Below are positions 38,656-47,917 of a stretch of 64,000 nt of DNA, piece after piece. The notes beneath the pieces are model-generated. The model had not been told where the DNA came from. It saw only the letters and a list, made by a program, of their open reading frames with translations, and made no database searches. The translations under genes and the position numbers were made by a program. The stretch covers positions 94,835 through 158,834 of the forward strand of contig JADIXX010000005.1 of assembly GCA_016705575.1 (NCBI GenBank), written 5' to 3'. Position 1 is the first letter of the stretch, and every line of letters starts with the position of its first letter. The DNA comes from Candidatus Aalborgicola defluviihabitans. GTDB lineage: Bacteria > Pseudomonadota > Gammaproteobacteria > Burkholderiales > Burkholderiaceae_C.

Positions 38656-39578
38656 ACCCCGCCATTGTTGGCGCCTTTGTGCTGGTGCTTGGCGCCGCGC
38701 TGATTGCTGGCGTGTTGTGGCTGGCAGCGGGCATGGGCGGCCAGAAGAGCTATTTTCCATACCGCTCGGTGCTGGCTGAGTCGGTGGCCGGGTTGAATGT
38801 CGATGCGCCCGTGAAGTACCTTGGCGTGGATGTTGGCAAAGTGCGCTCTATAGCGATTGACCCACAAAATTCCCGCCAGGTCATGCTGGGCTTTCTCATC
38901 GAACGGGGCACACCAGTCAAGCAGGACAGCGAAGCGGTGTTGAAGGCACAGGGCCTTACCGGTATTGTCTATGTGGAGCTCAGCGGCGGTAGTCTGGGTT
39001 CGCCTGCGCTGCTGCCCACGCGCGAAGAGCCCGTTCCACTCATTCCATCCAAGCCCTCGCTGAGCACGCGGCTGGAAAACGTGTTGGGCACCGTGTTGGC
39101 CGGGCTTGATCAAATGTCCGGCAATTTAAGCGCCGTGTTTGACGCCGACAACCGCCTGGCCTTGAAAACCATCTTGTCGGATACGGCCAGCCTGACCACG
39201 GTGCTGGCGCAACAGAAGGAGGCCATCCGAGCCGGTGTGGCAGATGCCGCACGCACCGCGCACCTGACCGCACAGGCCAGCGCTCAGCTCGATCCGCTGT
39301 TGAAACGCATCACGGCAGCCTCAGTGGCGTTGGAAAACACGGCACAAACCGTTGACCAGGTCGGTAAACAATGGGGCACTACAGCCGATGCCGCCACGGG
39401 TGGCCTCCAGCAAATCCGCAGCGAAACACTGCCCGAGTTGAGCCGCCTGGTCGCCGAGCTCAACCAACTCTCCAGTTCTTTGCGCCAGCTGACTGAACAG
39501 ACCAAGCGCACCCCCAGCAGCCTCCTGCTTGGTGGCCCCACACGCCCGGCCGGACCCGGAGAAAGCCCACAACCATGA
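38640..39578 (+). CDS. mlaD: MCE (MlaD-like) substrate-binding protein
   Basis: The 312-residue protein has one N-terminal membrane anchor (NPAIVGAFVLVLGAALIAGV) and an MCE domain (about residues 38-115: LNVDAPVKYLGVDVGKVRSI and GLTGIVYVELSGGS). A long helical region follows that would form the periplasmic needle or hexamer stalk. It is the lipid-binding subunit of the transporter encoded just upstream. Its end overlaps the next gene by four bases (ATGA). Confidence 0.88.
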   Translation: MEDKLNPAIVGAFVLVLGAALIAGVLWLAAGMGGQKSYFPYRSVLAESVAGLNVDAPVKYLGVDVGKVRSIAIDPQNSRQVMLGFLIERGTPVKQDSEAVLKAQGLTGIVYVELSGGSLGSPALLPTREEPVPLIPSKPSLSTRLENVLGTVLAGLDQMSGNLSAVFDADNRLALKTILSDTASLTTVLAQQKEAIRAGVADAARTAHLTAQASAQLDPLLKRITAASVALENTAQTVDQVGKQWGTTADAATGGLQQIRSETLPELSRLVAELNQLSSSLRQLTEQTKRTPSSLLLGGPTRPAGPGESPQP

Positions 39579-40255
39579 CTACTGATTTAAAAACCCCATC
39601 AATTCCTCGCCGGGTCGCTCGCTGGCTCAGTGCCCTGGGCTGGGCGCTGGCCACGGTTGGCCTGGTCAGCGGTTGTGCATCGGGTTTGCTGCCCAAGCCA
39701 GCCACGCAGCCCGTCCTATTTGCCCTGGACGCCAGCACACCGGAGCTACCGCCGATGGCTACGGGCGCCACGCCCGCCAAGGCGCCAGGCCTCACATTGA
39801 CCGTGGATGTACCGCGTGCCGCAGCCGGCTACGACACGCCCCAGATGGTCTACCTGCGCCGGCCGCATGAGATTGAATATTTCGCAAGCCACCAGTGGGT
39901 GGACACCCCAGCGCGCATGCTCACGCCACAGATTGTGCAAGCGCTGCAACGCAGCAACGCCTTTCGCGCCGTGGTAATGACCCCCACTACGGCCGCGGGT
40001 GAACTGCGGCTGGAAACCGAGTTGCTGCGTTTGCAGCAGGACTTTTCACAATCGCCCAGCCGCGTTCGCCTGACCCTGCGGGCGCTACTGATCAACACGG
40101 CGTCGCGCCAGGTGCTGGCTGCGCGGGAGTTTGATCTGGATCAGGCCGCCGCCAGCGATGACCCCTACGGTGGCGCCTTGGCGGCCAACCTGTTGGTGCA
40201 GCAAATGTTGAGCCAGCTGGCGGCTTGGGCGTCAAGGTCCGTTGGCACCCAGTAG
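39575..40255 (+). CDS. ABC-type transport auxiliary lipoprotein (PqiC-like)
   Basis: The 226-residue lipoprotein has a signal sequence with lipobox LVSGC (cysteine near residue 33), then an ABC_trans_aux (PF03886) domain with PQMVYLRRPHEIEYFASHQW and VDTPARMLTPQIVQALQRS. Such lipoproteins sit at the outer membrane as partners of MCE proteins (PqiB and YebT types). It is the last gene of the mla-like operon. Confidence 0.85.
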   Translation: MTTDLKTPSIPRRVARWLSALGWALATVGLVSGCASGLLPKPATQPVLFALDASTPELPPMATGATPAKAPGLTLTVDVPRAAAGYDTPQMVYLRRPHEIEYFASHQWVDTPARMLTPQIVQALQRSNAFRAVVMTPTTAAGELRLETELLRLQQDFSQSPSRVRLTLRALLINTASRQVLAAREFDLDQAAASDDPYGGALAANLLVQQMLSQLAAWASRSVGTQ

Positions 40256-40267
40256 CAATCAAATTGG

Positions 40268-40318
40268 CATCCAGCCCTCGTGGAATATACGTAGTCCACT
40301 ATCAAATTCATAGTGAAT
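40268..40318 (+). repeat. Dispersed repeat, copy 7
   Basis: The copy begins 12 bases after the lipoprotein stop codon: CCAGCCCTCGTGGAATATAC, GTAGTCCACTATCAAATTCA and TAGTGAATCA. The arms CACTAT and ATAGTG are a perfect small hairpin, so it could act as a weak RNA end structure. Confidence 0.75.
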
Positions 40319-40361
40319 CACGGTGAGAAGCGCTGGACGATTTTGAACTCACCTTGAACCC

Positions 40362-40422
40362 GCAGCGGGGGGGTGGGCGCGGCCCCTCCTCCTCACTCTG
40401 GTGCCCACCCCATCCCCGCTGC
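40362..40422. other. Intergenic hairpin A upstream of folC
   Basis: The segment 40362-40380 (GCAGCGGGGGGGTGGGCGC) is complementary to 40401-40422 (CCCACCCC and CCCCGCTGC) apart from two unpaired bases, with a 20-base C/T-rich loop. No T-run follows, so it is not a standard terminator. It lies in the 340-base gap between the mla-type operon and folC, in which I find no gene. Confidence 0.6.
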
Positions 40423-40464
40423 TACAGATCGGTTATTTTGGACGGCAATATCAAATTGGTAGCA

Positions 40465-40566
40465 GATCAGGCAGGCCGCTTGGGTGTTCTGCGAAGCGAG
40501 GTAAAGGAGGAGGCCGCAGGCCGGGGGACACGAGCGCAGTAGAGCACCCAAGCCTCCTGCCTGATC
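40465..40566. other. Intergenic long hairpin B upstream of folC
   Basis: The arm GATCAGGCAGG, then GCTTGGGTG (40465-40492), pairs with CACCCAAGC, then CCTGCCTGATC (40536-40566), nearly perfectly. The purine-rich loop of about 43 bases contains GTAAAGGAGGAGGCC. The folC ATG lies 30 bases beyond. It could be a structured leader, a small RNA or the remnant of a small mobile element. It cannot be told apart from sequence alone. Confidence 0.6.
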
Positions 40567-40595
40567 CCGTGAGGTCGGCGACAATCAGCACCCGT

Positions 40596-41906
40596 ATGGA
40601 AACACCAATCACCTTGGCCGACTGGCTGGCGCATTGCGAGCGCCTGCACCCCACCGCTATCGACATGGGCCTGGAGCGCGTGCGCACTGTGGCCCAGCGC
40701 ATGGCCATCCGTTTCGACTGCCCGGTCATCACCGTGGCCGGCACCAACGGCAAAGGTTCCACCTGCGCCATGCTGGAGAGCATCTTGGGCCAGGCGGGTT
40801 ACCGCACGGGCCTTTTCACCTCACCCCATTTGGTTCATTTCGAGGAGCGCCTGCGGCTGTTGGGCCAATCTGTGGATGCTGCAAATTTAGTAGCAGGCTT
40901 TGCAGCAGTGGAGAGGGCTAGAACCCAAAACGGCGAGGTGGTTTCACTCAGCTACTTCGAGTTCTCGATGCTGGCCATTTTTGACGTGATGATGCGCAGC
41001 GGCCTGGATGTGGTGATCCTGGAGGTGGGGCTGGGTGGCCGGCTGGATTCCACCAACATCATTGATACGGATTGCGCCATCATCACCAGCATTGACCTGG
41101 ACCACATGGAACTATTGGGGTCTGACCGCGAAAGCATTGGCCGCGAGAAGGCTGGCATCATGCGCACGGGACGCCCGGCCATCGTCAGCGACCCCGTGCC
41201 GCCGCAAAGCGTGCTGGACTATGCCCTGGAAGTGGGCGCCGATTTGTGGAAGGTCGGGCGCGACTTCAATGTAGCGGGCGACCCGCAGCAGTGGGGCTGG
41301 GCCGGGCGCGGGCGTCGCTATAGTGGTCTGGCCTATCCGGCACTGCGCGGTGCCAATCAGTTGGTTAACGCTGGGGGCGTGCTGGCCGCACTCACCGCCT
41401 TGCGCGAGCGGCTGCCCATCACGGCACAGGCGGTGCGCAACGGCTTCGCGTTTGTGGAGCTGCCGGCCCGCTTTCAGATCATTCCGGGCCAACCCACCTT
41501 GGTTTTGGACGTGGCGCACAACCCGCATTCGGTCGCCGCACTGGCTGCCAATCTGGACGCGATGGGCTTCTTCCCCACCACCCACGCCGTGTTTGGTGCC
41601 ATGGCCGACAAGGATTTGGCCCCCATGCTGGCCAAAGTCAGCCCGATGCTGGACCGCTGGTATTTCACCGATTTGCCCACTCCGCGCGCGGCCCGGGGCG
41701 TTGACCTGCTGGAACAGTGGCAAGCCCAAAACACCCGAAAGGACACCAGTGGCGCGGCCTTTGCCAACCCGATGCAAGCACTGCAGGCTGCCATCGATGC
41801 CGCAGACCCCACTGATAGAATCGTTGTCTTTGGATCGTTCTATACCGTGGGTGGCGTACTCGCACAGGGCGTGCCACGGTTGTTTGCCAAACATCTGAAC
41901 TCCTGA
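40596..41906 (+). CDS. folC: Bifunctional dihydrofolate/folylpolyglutamate synthase
   Basis: The 436-residue enzyme adds glutamate to dihydropteroate and folates. It has the P-loop VAGTNGKGSTCAMLE, then LFTSPHLVHFEERLR and the Mur-ligase-like domains (GLGGRLDSTNIID, LDVAHNPHSV). ATG 40596 is used; the longer frame upstream runs through hairpin B and is not coding. A dispersed-repeat copy in reverse orientation lies in frame at 40877-40931, giving AAVERARTQNGE where relatives vary in length. It begins the folC-SPOR-cvpA-purF-metZ-gltX series, all on the plus strand with short gaps. Confidence 0.93.
   Translation: METPITLADWLAHCERLHPTAIDMGLERVRTVAQRMAIRFDCPVITVAGTNGKGSTCAMLESILGQAGYRTGLFTSPHLVHFEERLRLLGQSVDAANLVAGFAAVERARTQNGEVVSLSYFEFSMLAIFDVMMRSGLDVVILEVGLGGRLDSTNIIDTDCAIITSIDLDHMELLGSDRESIGREKAGIMRTGRPAIVSDPVPPQSVLDYALEVGADLWKVGRDFNVAGDPQQWGWAGRGRRYSGLAYPALRGANQLVNAGGVLAALTALRERLPITAQAVRNGFAFVELPARFQIIPGQPTLVLDVAHNPHSVAALAANLDAMGFFPTTHAVFGAMADKDLAPMLAKVSPMLDRWYFTDLPTPRAARGVDLLEQWQAQNTRKDTSGAAFANPMQALQAAIDAADPTDRIVVFGSFYTVGGVLAQGVPRLFAKHLNS
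40877..40931 (-). repeat. Dispersed repeat, copy 8, inside folC (reverse, degenerate)
   Basis: On the minus strand it reads GGGTTCTAGCCCTCTCCACT, then GCCTGCTACTAAATTTGC. It is more diverged than others but keeps TTCTAGCCCTC and GCTACTAAAT. In the folC frame it gives NLVAGFAAVERARTQN. Confidence 0.5.
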
Positions 41907-41918
41907 CCGATCACATAC

Positions 41919-42716
41919 ATGGCTTTTTTCAAGTTTCGCAAAGGTGGTGACGAGCACCCCACCCCCGCTGCCGCGCCGCAAAGCGTAGAGGCCATGCGCA
42001 CGCGCGCCCGGCACCGATTGATTGGTGCTTCGGTACTGGTGCTGCTGGGTGTAATTGGTTTTCCCTTGTTGTTTGACAGCCAGCCGCGTCCCATTGCTGT
42101 CGATATCCCCATTGAAATTCCGGACAAAAATGCGGTCACACCCCTGACCACCACCGTGCCGGCCAAACCCGCCAGCGATGTGGTGGTGGAATCCGATGCC
42201 GGCAAGCCGGTCACCGCGCCCGCTGCAGTTGCGTCTGCACCATCACCCGCACCATCACCCGTTGTCGCACCGTCCCGGGCGTCTACCGGTTCAATGTCTG
42301 TGCCGTCAGCGCCCGCCAAGCCGGTGCCCAAAGTGCAAGCCAGCAAGCCGGCTGAGAAGCCAGCGCCAAAACCTGTTGACAAGCCAGCCGACAAGCTTGT
42401 AGAAAAGCCCACTCCCCGTGTAGACGATGGTGCCAAGGCGCGTGCCTTGCTGGAAGGCAGGGAAGCTGACAAACCGGCGGCTACCACCGGCCGTTTTGTC
42501 GTGCAGATTGGCGCCTTTGCGGATGCGGTCAAGGCACAAGAGGCCCGAATCAAGCTGGAAAAAGCTGGGCTCAAGACCTACACCCAGGTGGTGCAGCCCA
42601 AAGAAGGCAAGCGTATTCGGGTGCGTGTGGGGCCCTTCCAAACCAAGGCCGAAGCCGACAAAGCGGCTGAAAAAATTCGCAAGCTGGACCTGCCCGCTGG
42701 CATTCTCGAACTGTAA
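41919..42716 (+). CDS. SPOR domain-containing protein (DedD-like)
   Basis: The 265-residue protein has a short cytoplasmic N-terminus, one membrane segment (LIGASVLVLLGVIGFPLLF), and a long Pro/Ala/Lys-rich linker. The C-terminal SPOR domain (FVVQIGAFADAVKAQEARIK, VRVGPFQTKAEADKAAEKIR) binds denuded septal peptidoglycan. The position between folC and cvpA is that of dedD in other proteobacteria. Confidence 0.87.
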   Translation: MAFFKFRKGGDEHPTPAAAPQSVEAMRTRARHRLIGASVLVLLGVIGFPLLFDSQPRPIAVDIPIEIPDKNAVTPLTTTVPAKPASDVVVESDAGKPVTAPAAVASAPSPAPSPVVAPSRASTGSMSVPSAPAKPVPKVQASKPAEKPAPKPVDKPADKLVEKPTPRVDDGAKARALLEGREADKPAATTGRFVVQIGAFADAVKAQEARIKLEKAGLKTYTQVVQPKEGKRIRVRVGPFQTKAEADKAAEKIRKLDLPAGILEL

Positions 42717-42731
42717 AAGCGCGGCGTCGCC

Positions 42732-43217
42732 ATGCCCATGCTGGACTGGATCTTTGTCGCCGTGTTTTGCATTTCGCTGTTGGCCGGTCTGTGGCGTGGT
42801 CTGGTCTACGAATTGCTGTCAGTGGTGAACTGGATTGCGGCCTTTGTGCTGGCGCAGTGGTTTGCACCGGTTGCGGCACAGTGGCTGCCTTTGGATAGTG
42901 CGACTGAGGTCGTGCGCTATGGCGCCGGGTTTGTGCTGGTGTTTGTGTTGAGCCTGTTTGCGGGTGGCCTGGTGGCCTTCTTGATCAGCAAGCTGGTGGC
43001 AGCCGTGGGGCTGCGGCCGGTGGACCGTGTATTGGGGGCCGTATTTGGCCTGGTGCGTGGCGTGGTCATCCTGCTGGTGCTGGCCGTGGTGGTCGGCATG
43101 ACGCCCATGGCCAAAGGGCCGTGGTGGCAAGAGTCCACCGGGGCCGGTATTGCCACGGTGTCTTTGCAGGGCCTCAAGCCCGTGTTGCCGCAAGAATTTG
43201 GAAAATACCTTCCTTAA
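42732..43217 (+). CDS. cvpA: CvpA family membrane protein
   Basis: The 161-residue protein has four membrane segments and the CvpA opening LDWIFVAVFCISLLAGLWRG, then VNWIAAFVLAQWF and GLVRGVVILLVLAVVVG. It is needed for colicin V production in E. coli and has a role in envelope homeostasis. It lies just before purF, the classical arrangement, 13 bases away. Confidence 0.88.
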   Translation: MPMLDWIFVAVFCISLLAGLWRGLVYELLSVVNWIAAFVLAQWFAPVAAQWLPLDSATEVVRYGAGFVLVFVLSLFAGGLVAFLISKLVAAVGLRPVDRVLGAVFGLVRGVVILLVLAVVVGMTPMAKGPWWQESTGAGIATVSLQGLKPVLPQEFGKYLP

Positions 43218-43230
43218 GTGAGAACAAACT

Positions 43231-44730
43231 ATGTGTGGAATCGTTGGTGTTGTCAGTAGCACACCCGTTAACCAACTGATCTATGACGCGTTGTTGCTGT
43301 TGCAGCACCGTGGCCAAGATGCAGCCGGTATCGTGACCCAGCAAGAGCGTAAGTTCTTCATGCACAAGGCCAAGGGCATGGTGCGTGATGTGTTTCGCAC
43401 GCGCAATATGCGTTCGCTACCCGGCAATTGTGGCCTGGGCCAGGTGCGCTACCCCACAGCGGGCAACGCCTTTAGCGAAGAAGAGGCTCAGCCCTTTTAC
43501 GTGAACGCACCCTTTGGCATTGTGTTGGTGCACAACGGCAACCTGACCAACGCGCACGCGCTCAAACACGAACTGTTTCAGACCGACCACCGCCACATCA
43601 ACACCGAAAGCGACTCCGAGGTTTTGCTCAACGTGTTGGCGCACGAAATTGAAAAAACTACCCGCGGGTTGCCCCTGCAACCGGCCGATCTGTTTGCCGC
43701 CGTGCGCAATGTGCACAAGCGCGTCAAGGGCTCGTACGCGGTGATTGCCCTGATTGCCGGTCATGGCGTGTTGGCGTTTCGCGACCCGTTTGGCATTCGC
43801 CCCTTGTGCATGGGCACGCACGAGGGCAGCACCGTATTGGCTAGCGAGTCGGTCGCGCTGGAAGGCATTGGCTATCAGTTTGAACGCAATGTGAATCCCG
43901 GCGAGGCAGTGTTTATTGATTTGCAAGGCAAGGTCTACGCCGAGCAGTGCGCTGACAATCCCCAACTCAACCCCTGCATTTTTGAATTTGTGTACCTGGC
44001 GCGACCTGATTCGGTGATGGACAACATATCGGTCTACCAAGCGCGCCTGAACCTGGGTGAGTCGCTGGCCAAGCGGGTGATTTCCACCGTGCCACCCAAT
44101 GAGATTGACGTGGTCATTCCCATTCCCGAATCCAGCCGCCCCAGCGCCGCACAACTGGCGCAACTGTTGGGTCTTCCATACCGTGAAGGCTTTGTGAAAA
44201 ACCGCTATGTGGGGCGCACCTTCATCATGCCCGGACAATCGGTACGCAAGAAGTCCGTGCGCCAAAAGCTCAACGCCATTGCCAGCGAATTCAAGGGCCG
44301 CAATGTGCTGCTGGTGGACGACTCCATTGTGCGCGGCACCACATCCAAAGAAATTGTGCAGATGGCGCGTGACGCCGGTGCCCGCAAGGTGTATCTGGCC
44401 AGCGCCGCGCCGCCGGTGCGTTACCCCAACGTGTATGGCATCGACATGCCCACCAGCAGTGAACTTGTGGCACACGACCGCACTGTGGACGAAATTCGCG
44501 CCATCATCGGCTGTGATGCGCTGATTTACCAGGACGTGGACGGCATGAAGAGGGCCATTGGCTCACTCAACCCCAAGATCACCGGCTTTGATGCGTCTTG
44601 TTTTGATGGCGTTTATGTCACCGGGGACATCACCGCAGAAGACATCAACCGCCTCAACGCCAACCGCGTGGGTGGCGAAGAAAACCAGGACGACACCTCG
44701 CGCCTGGCACTGCCCAATCCTGAGGACTGA
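43231..44730 (+). CDS. purF: Amidophosphoribosyltransferase
   Basis: The 499-residue enzyme makes 5-phosphoribosylamine from PRPP and glutamine, the first committed step of purine synthesis. The N-terminal nucleophile cysteine follows the initiator (MCGIVGVV), with no propeptide. The glutaminase domain contains RYPTAGNAF and NGNLTNA, and the phosphoribosyltransferase domain the PRPP loop VLLVDDSIVRGTTSKEI. The length is usual. The gene ends eight bases before metZ. Confidence 0.96.
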   Translation: MCGIVGVVSSTPVNQLIYDALLLLQHRGQDAAGIVTQQERKFFMHKAKGMVRDVFRTRNMRSLPGNCGLGQVRYPTAGNAFSEEEAQPFYVNAPFGIVLVHNGNLTNAHALKHELFQTDHRHINTESDSEVLLNVLAHEIEKTTRGLPLQPADLFAAVRNVHKRVKGSYAVIALIAGHGVLAFRDPFGIRPLCMGTHEGSTVLASESVALEGIGYQFERNVNPGEAVFIDLQGKVYAEQCADNPQLNPCIFEFVYLARPDSVMDNISVYQARLNLGESLAKRVISTVPPNEIDVVIPIPESSRPSAAQLAQLLGLPYREGFVKNRYVGRTFIMPGQSVRKKSVRQKLNAIASEFKGRNVLLVDDSIVRGTTSKEIVQMARDAGARKVYLASAAPPVRYPNVYGIDMPTSSELVAHDRTVDEIRAIIGCDALIYQDVDGMKRAIGSLNPKITGFDASCFDGVYVTGDITAEDINRLNANRVGGEENQDDTSRLALPNPED

Positions 44731-44738
44731 GAGCAGCC

Positions 44739-45968
44739 ATGCCACACAACAAGACCTTGCCCGAAGGGCTGCACCCCGACACACTGGCGGTGCGAATTGC
44801 CAGCGAAAAAAGCCAATACGGGGAACACTCCGAAGCGCTGTTCCTGACCAGCAGCTTCATACAGCCTGATGCCGCCACGGCTGCGCGCCGCTTCGCCATG
44901 GAAGAAGACGGCTATACCTACACCCGGGTGGGCAACCCTACGGTTTCCAGCTTGGAACTGCGCCTGGCGGCCCTGGAAGGCACTGAGGCGGCGATTGCCA
45001 CGTCCACCGGCATGGCGGCTATTTTGTTACTGGGCATGGGGCTGCTTAAAAATGGCGACCATGTGGTGTGCTCGCAGTCGGTGTTTGGCTCCACCATCCG
45101 TCTGTTTGCGGGTGAGTTTTCCAAGTGGGGCATCACTACCAGCTTTGTCTCGCAGACCGATGTAGCGGCTTGGCAAGCGGCCATCCAGCCCAACACCAAA
45201 CTGCTGTTTGCCGAGACGCCCACCAATCCGTTGACCGATATTTGTGACATCCAGGCACTGGCCGATGTGGCCCACAACGCCGGCGCGTTGCTGGCAGTGG
45301 ACAACTGCTTTTGCAGCCCAGCTCTGCAACAGCCCAAGCGTTTTGGTGCGGACTTCATCATTCACAGCGGTACCAAATACCTGGACGGACAGGGTCGCGT
45401 GATGGCCGGTGCCATCTGCTGCGATCGCAAGTACGTGGACGACGTGTTTTTGCCCATCACCCGCACGGCCGGTATGGTGCTTTCGCCTTTCAACGCCTGG
45501 GTGGTGCTCAAGGGTATGGAAACGCTGGGCATTCGCATGCAAGCCCAAAGCGAACGCTCGCTGGCCTTGGCCACTTGGCTGGAAGGCCATCCCGCCGTCA
45601 AGCGGGTGTACTACCCCGGCCTTGCCAGCCACCCGCAACATGCGCTGGCCATGCGCCAGCAATCGGCCAGTGGCAAGGGTCAGGGTGCCGCAGTCGTGTC
45701 GTTTGATGTCCAGGGTGATTCACCCGAGGCGCTGCGCCGCAATGCCTTTGCTGCCATTGATGGCGTGCGGGTTTGCTCCATCACCACCAACCTGGGCGAT
45801 GTCAAAACCACCATCAGCCATCCCGCCAGTACCTCGCACGGACGCCTGACCGAAGACCAACGCCAGGCCGCCGGCATTGGTCAAGGTTTGATTCGCTTGG
45901 CAGTAGGCCTGGAACATATTGAAGACTTGAGGGCCGACCTTGCGCTTGGCCTGGATCCCCTGCAATGA
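44739..45968 (+). CDS. metZ: O-succinylhomoserine sulfhydrylase
   Basis: The 409-residue PLP enzyme of the Cys/Met metabolism family makes homocysteine from O-succinylhomoserine and sulfide. The cofactor lysine lies in [16 protein letters not shown], and the substrate region is [20 protein letters not shown]. The order purF-metZ is common in beta- and gammaproteobacteria. It overlaps gltX by four bases (ATGA), so the two are probably coupled in translation. Confidence 0.92.
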   Translation: MPHNKTLPEGLHPDTLAVRIASEKSQYGEHSEALFLTSSFIQPDAATAARRFAMEEDGYTYTRVGNPTVSSLELRLAALEGTEAAIATSTGMAAILLLGMGLLKNGDHVVCSQSVFGSTIRLFAGEFSKWGITTSFVSQTDVAAWQAAIQPNTKLLFAETPTNPLTDICDIQALADVAHNAGALLAVDNCFCSPALQQPKRFGADFIIHSGTKYLDGQGRVMAGAICCDRKYVDDVFLPITRTAGMVLSPFNAWVVLKGMETLGIRMQAQSERSLALATWLEGHPAVKRVYYPGLASHPQHALAMRQQSASGKGQGAAVVSFDVQGDSPEALRRNAFAAIDGVRVCSITTNLGDVKTTISHPASTSHGRLTEDQRQAAGIGQGLIRLAVGLEHIEDLRADLALGLDPLQ

Positions 45969-47368
45969 CACAAAAAATTCGCACCCGCATCGCTCCTTCA
46001 CCCACCGGCTTTTTGCACTTGGGCACGGCCCGCACCGCTTTGTATTCGTGGGCCTATGCCCGCCACTATGGAGGCGATTTTGTGCTGCGCGTGGAAGACA
46101 CCGACGTGGCGCGTTCCACGCAGGATTCGGTGGACCAGATTTTGGAATCCATGCACTGGTTGGGCCTGGAGTATGACGAAGGCCCCATTTACCAAATGCA
46201 GCGCCTGGAACGTTACAAACAGGTGCTGGACCAGTTGATTGCAGAAGGCAAAGCCTACTACTGCTACAGCACGCCAGAAGAACTTGACGCCGTGCGCGAA
46301 GCCAAAAAGGCGCGTGGCGAAAAGACTTTGTACGACGGCCGCTGGCGGCCCGCGCCGGGCAAGACTTTGCCGCCGGTGCCAGAAGGGGTGAAGCCGGTGG
46401 TGCGCTTCTGCAATCCGCCGGATGGCGACGTGACCTGGAACGATCTGGTCAAAGGCCCTATCACCATCAGCAATCGCGAAATTGATGACCTGATCATTGC
46501 CCGCACCGATGGCATTCCCACCTACAACTTTGCGGTGGTGGTGGACGATTGGGACATGACCATCAGCCACGTGTTTCGCGGTGACGAGCACATCAACAAT
46601 ACGCCCTGGCAGATCAATATGTTCAACGCCTTGGGCGCGCCCCTGCCGCAGTTTGGGCACTGCCCTGTGATTCTGGGGGATGACGGGCAAAAGCTGTCCA
46701 AGCGCCGGGGTGCTGTGAGCGTGACCGCGTACGAAGAGGGCGGTTACTTGCCCGAGGCCATGCTCAACTACCTGGCGCGTCTGGGTTGGAGCCATGGCGA
46801 TGACGAACTCTTCACCCGTGAACAACTGGTGGACTGGTTTGATGGCTCGCACCTCAACAAAAGCCCCGCGCAATGGGACCCGGTCAAACTGCTGTGGGTG
46901 AATGCGCAGTACATCAAACAGGCCGACAACCAACGTCTGGCAGCGCTGGTGGCGCAACAGTTGGTCAAATTGGGTATCACGTTGCAACCGGATGTGGTGG
47001 AAAACCATCTGCCACAACTGTGTGCACTGCTGAAGGACCGTTGCGACACCACGGTGGTATTGGCCCAATGGGCCGCCAAGTTCTATGGTGACGTGACGCC
47101 GGATGCTGCAGAGTTGGCGCAGCATGTGACCGACGCTGTGCGTCCGGCCGTTGCAACACTGAAAGAAAAGCTCAGCGCATGTGCCTGGGACAAGGCGTCG
47201 ATCTCAGCGGCCATCAAGGAAGCGCTGGCCATCCATAGCCTGAAGATGCCACAATTGGCCATGCCCGTGCGTGTGCTGGTGATGGGCACGGCACAGACAC
47301 CCTCATTGGATTCGGTGCTGGAAATTTGCGGAAGAGAAAAAGTCATTGCAAGACTTGGCGTGGCCTAA
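45965..47368 (+). CDS. gltX: Glutamate--tRNA ligase
   Basis: The 467-residue class I synthetase has the HIGH-type motif [37 protein letters not shown] and the KMSKS-type loop [18 protein letters not shown]-terminal helical anticodon-binding domain follows. The length is usual for the discriminating bacterial enzyme. The next features downstream are tRNA genes, including its own substrate tRNA-Glu, under their own promoter. Confidence 0.96.
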   Translation: MTQKIRTRIAPSPTGFLHLGTARTALYSWAYARHYGGDFVLRVEDTDVARSTQDSVDQILESMHWLGLEYDEGPIYQMQRLERYKQVLDQLIAEGKAYYCYSTPEELDAVREAKKARGEKTLYDGRWRPAPGKTLPPVPEGVKPVVRFCNPPDGDVTWNDLVKGPITISNREIDDLIIARTDGIPTYNFAVVVDDWDMTISHVFRGDEHINNTPWQINMFNALGAPLPQFGHCPVILGDDGQKLSKRRGAVSVTAYEEGGYLPEAMLNYLARLGWSHGDDELFTREQLVDWFDGSHLNKSPAQWDPVKLLWVNAQYIKQADNQRLAALVAQQLVKLGITLQPDVVENHLPQLCALLKDRCDTTVVLAQWAAKFYGDVTPDAAELAQHVTDAVRPAVATLKEKLSACAWDKASISAAIKEALAIHSLKMPQLAMPVRVLVMGTAQTPSLDSVLEICGREKVIARLGVA

Positions 47369-47384
47369 TTTTTAAGGTTATAAT
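47355..47384 (+). promoter_or_regulatory. Probable promoter of the tRNA cluster
   Basis: TTGGCG (47355-47360) and a perfect TATAAT (47379-47384) are spaced 18 bases apart, ahead of tRNA-Ala. The -10 box lies 11 bases after the gltX stop codon. Confidence 0.6.
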
Positions 47385-47445
47385 TTGAGGCTCGGAAATT
47401 GAGAATACCGGTAAAACGGAGTTCTCGGATTACTGCGAAGTAATA

Positions 47446-47521
<76 letters not shown>

Positions 47522-47554
47522 AAGTTTCTGAGAACGGAATAGTTCCAAGGTTTT

Positions 47555-47630
47555 GACCCCATCGTCTAGAGGCCTAGGACATCACCCTTTCACGGTGAGT
47601 ACCGGGGTTCGAATCCCCGTGGGGTCGCCA
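47555..47630 (+). tRNA. tRNA-Glu (anticodon TTC)
   Basis: The 76-base cloverleaf has acceptor arm GACCCCA with TGGGGTC, anticodon loop CTTTCAC (anticodon TTC), T-arm GGGGTTCGAATCCCC and an encoded CCA end. Confidence 0.95.
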
Positions 47631-47724
47631 AGATTCATCGCAAGATGATCGAAGCGCAAGTGGGTAACAGTCGGTCCGCAAGGGCAGGCGACTTGGCTCG
47701 AAAGAGCAAACGTTACCGCTAACT

Positions 47725-47801
47725 GGAGTGGTAGTTCAGTTGGTTAGAATACCGGCCTGTCACGCCGGGGGTCGCGGGTTCGAGTCCCGTCCACTCCGCC
47801 A
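47725..47801 (+). tRNA. tRNA-Asp (anticodon GTC)
   Basis: The 77-base cloverleaf has acceptor arm GGAGTGG with CCACTCC, D-arm AGTTCAGTTGGTTAGAAT, anticodon loop CTGTCAC (anticodon GTC), T-arm GCGGGTTCGAGTCCCGT and an encoded CCA end. Confidence 0.95.
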
Positions 47802-47810
47802 ACATTGAAA

Positions 47811-47843
47811 AGCCATCAGTCGCAAGACTGATGGCTTTTTTCT
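47811..47843 (+). terminator. Intrinsic terminator of the tRNA cluster
   Basis: A perfect 11-base stem AGCCATCAGTC / GACTGATGGCT with loop GCAA is followed by TTTTTCTTTT. It lies ten bases after tRNA-Asp. Confidence 0.9.
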
Positions 47844-47917
47844 TTTGTTTCTCCGGTGAAAACCAACCCCCGGGGCAGCCCCGATTAAACTGGGCAAGAC
47901 CTGTTCTCAGAATTGCC

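Noticed and set aside
40401..40595. N-terminal extension of folC by 65 codons
   Set aside because: It runs through hairpin B, matches nothing in FolC, and ATG 40596 gives the standard length.
45998..47125. Open frame of 375 codons opposite gltX
   Set aside because: Antisense shadow; no recognisable motif and no ribosome binding site.
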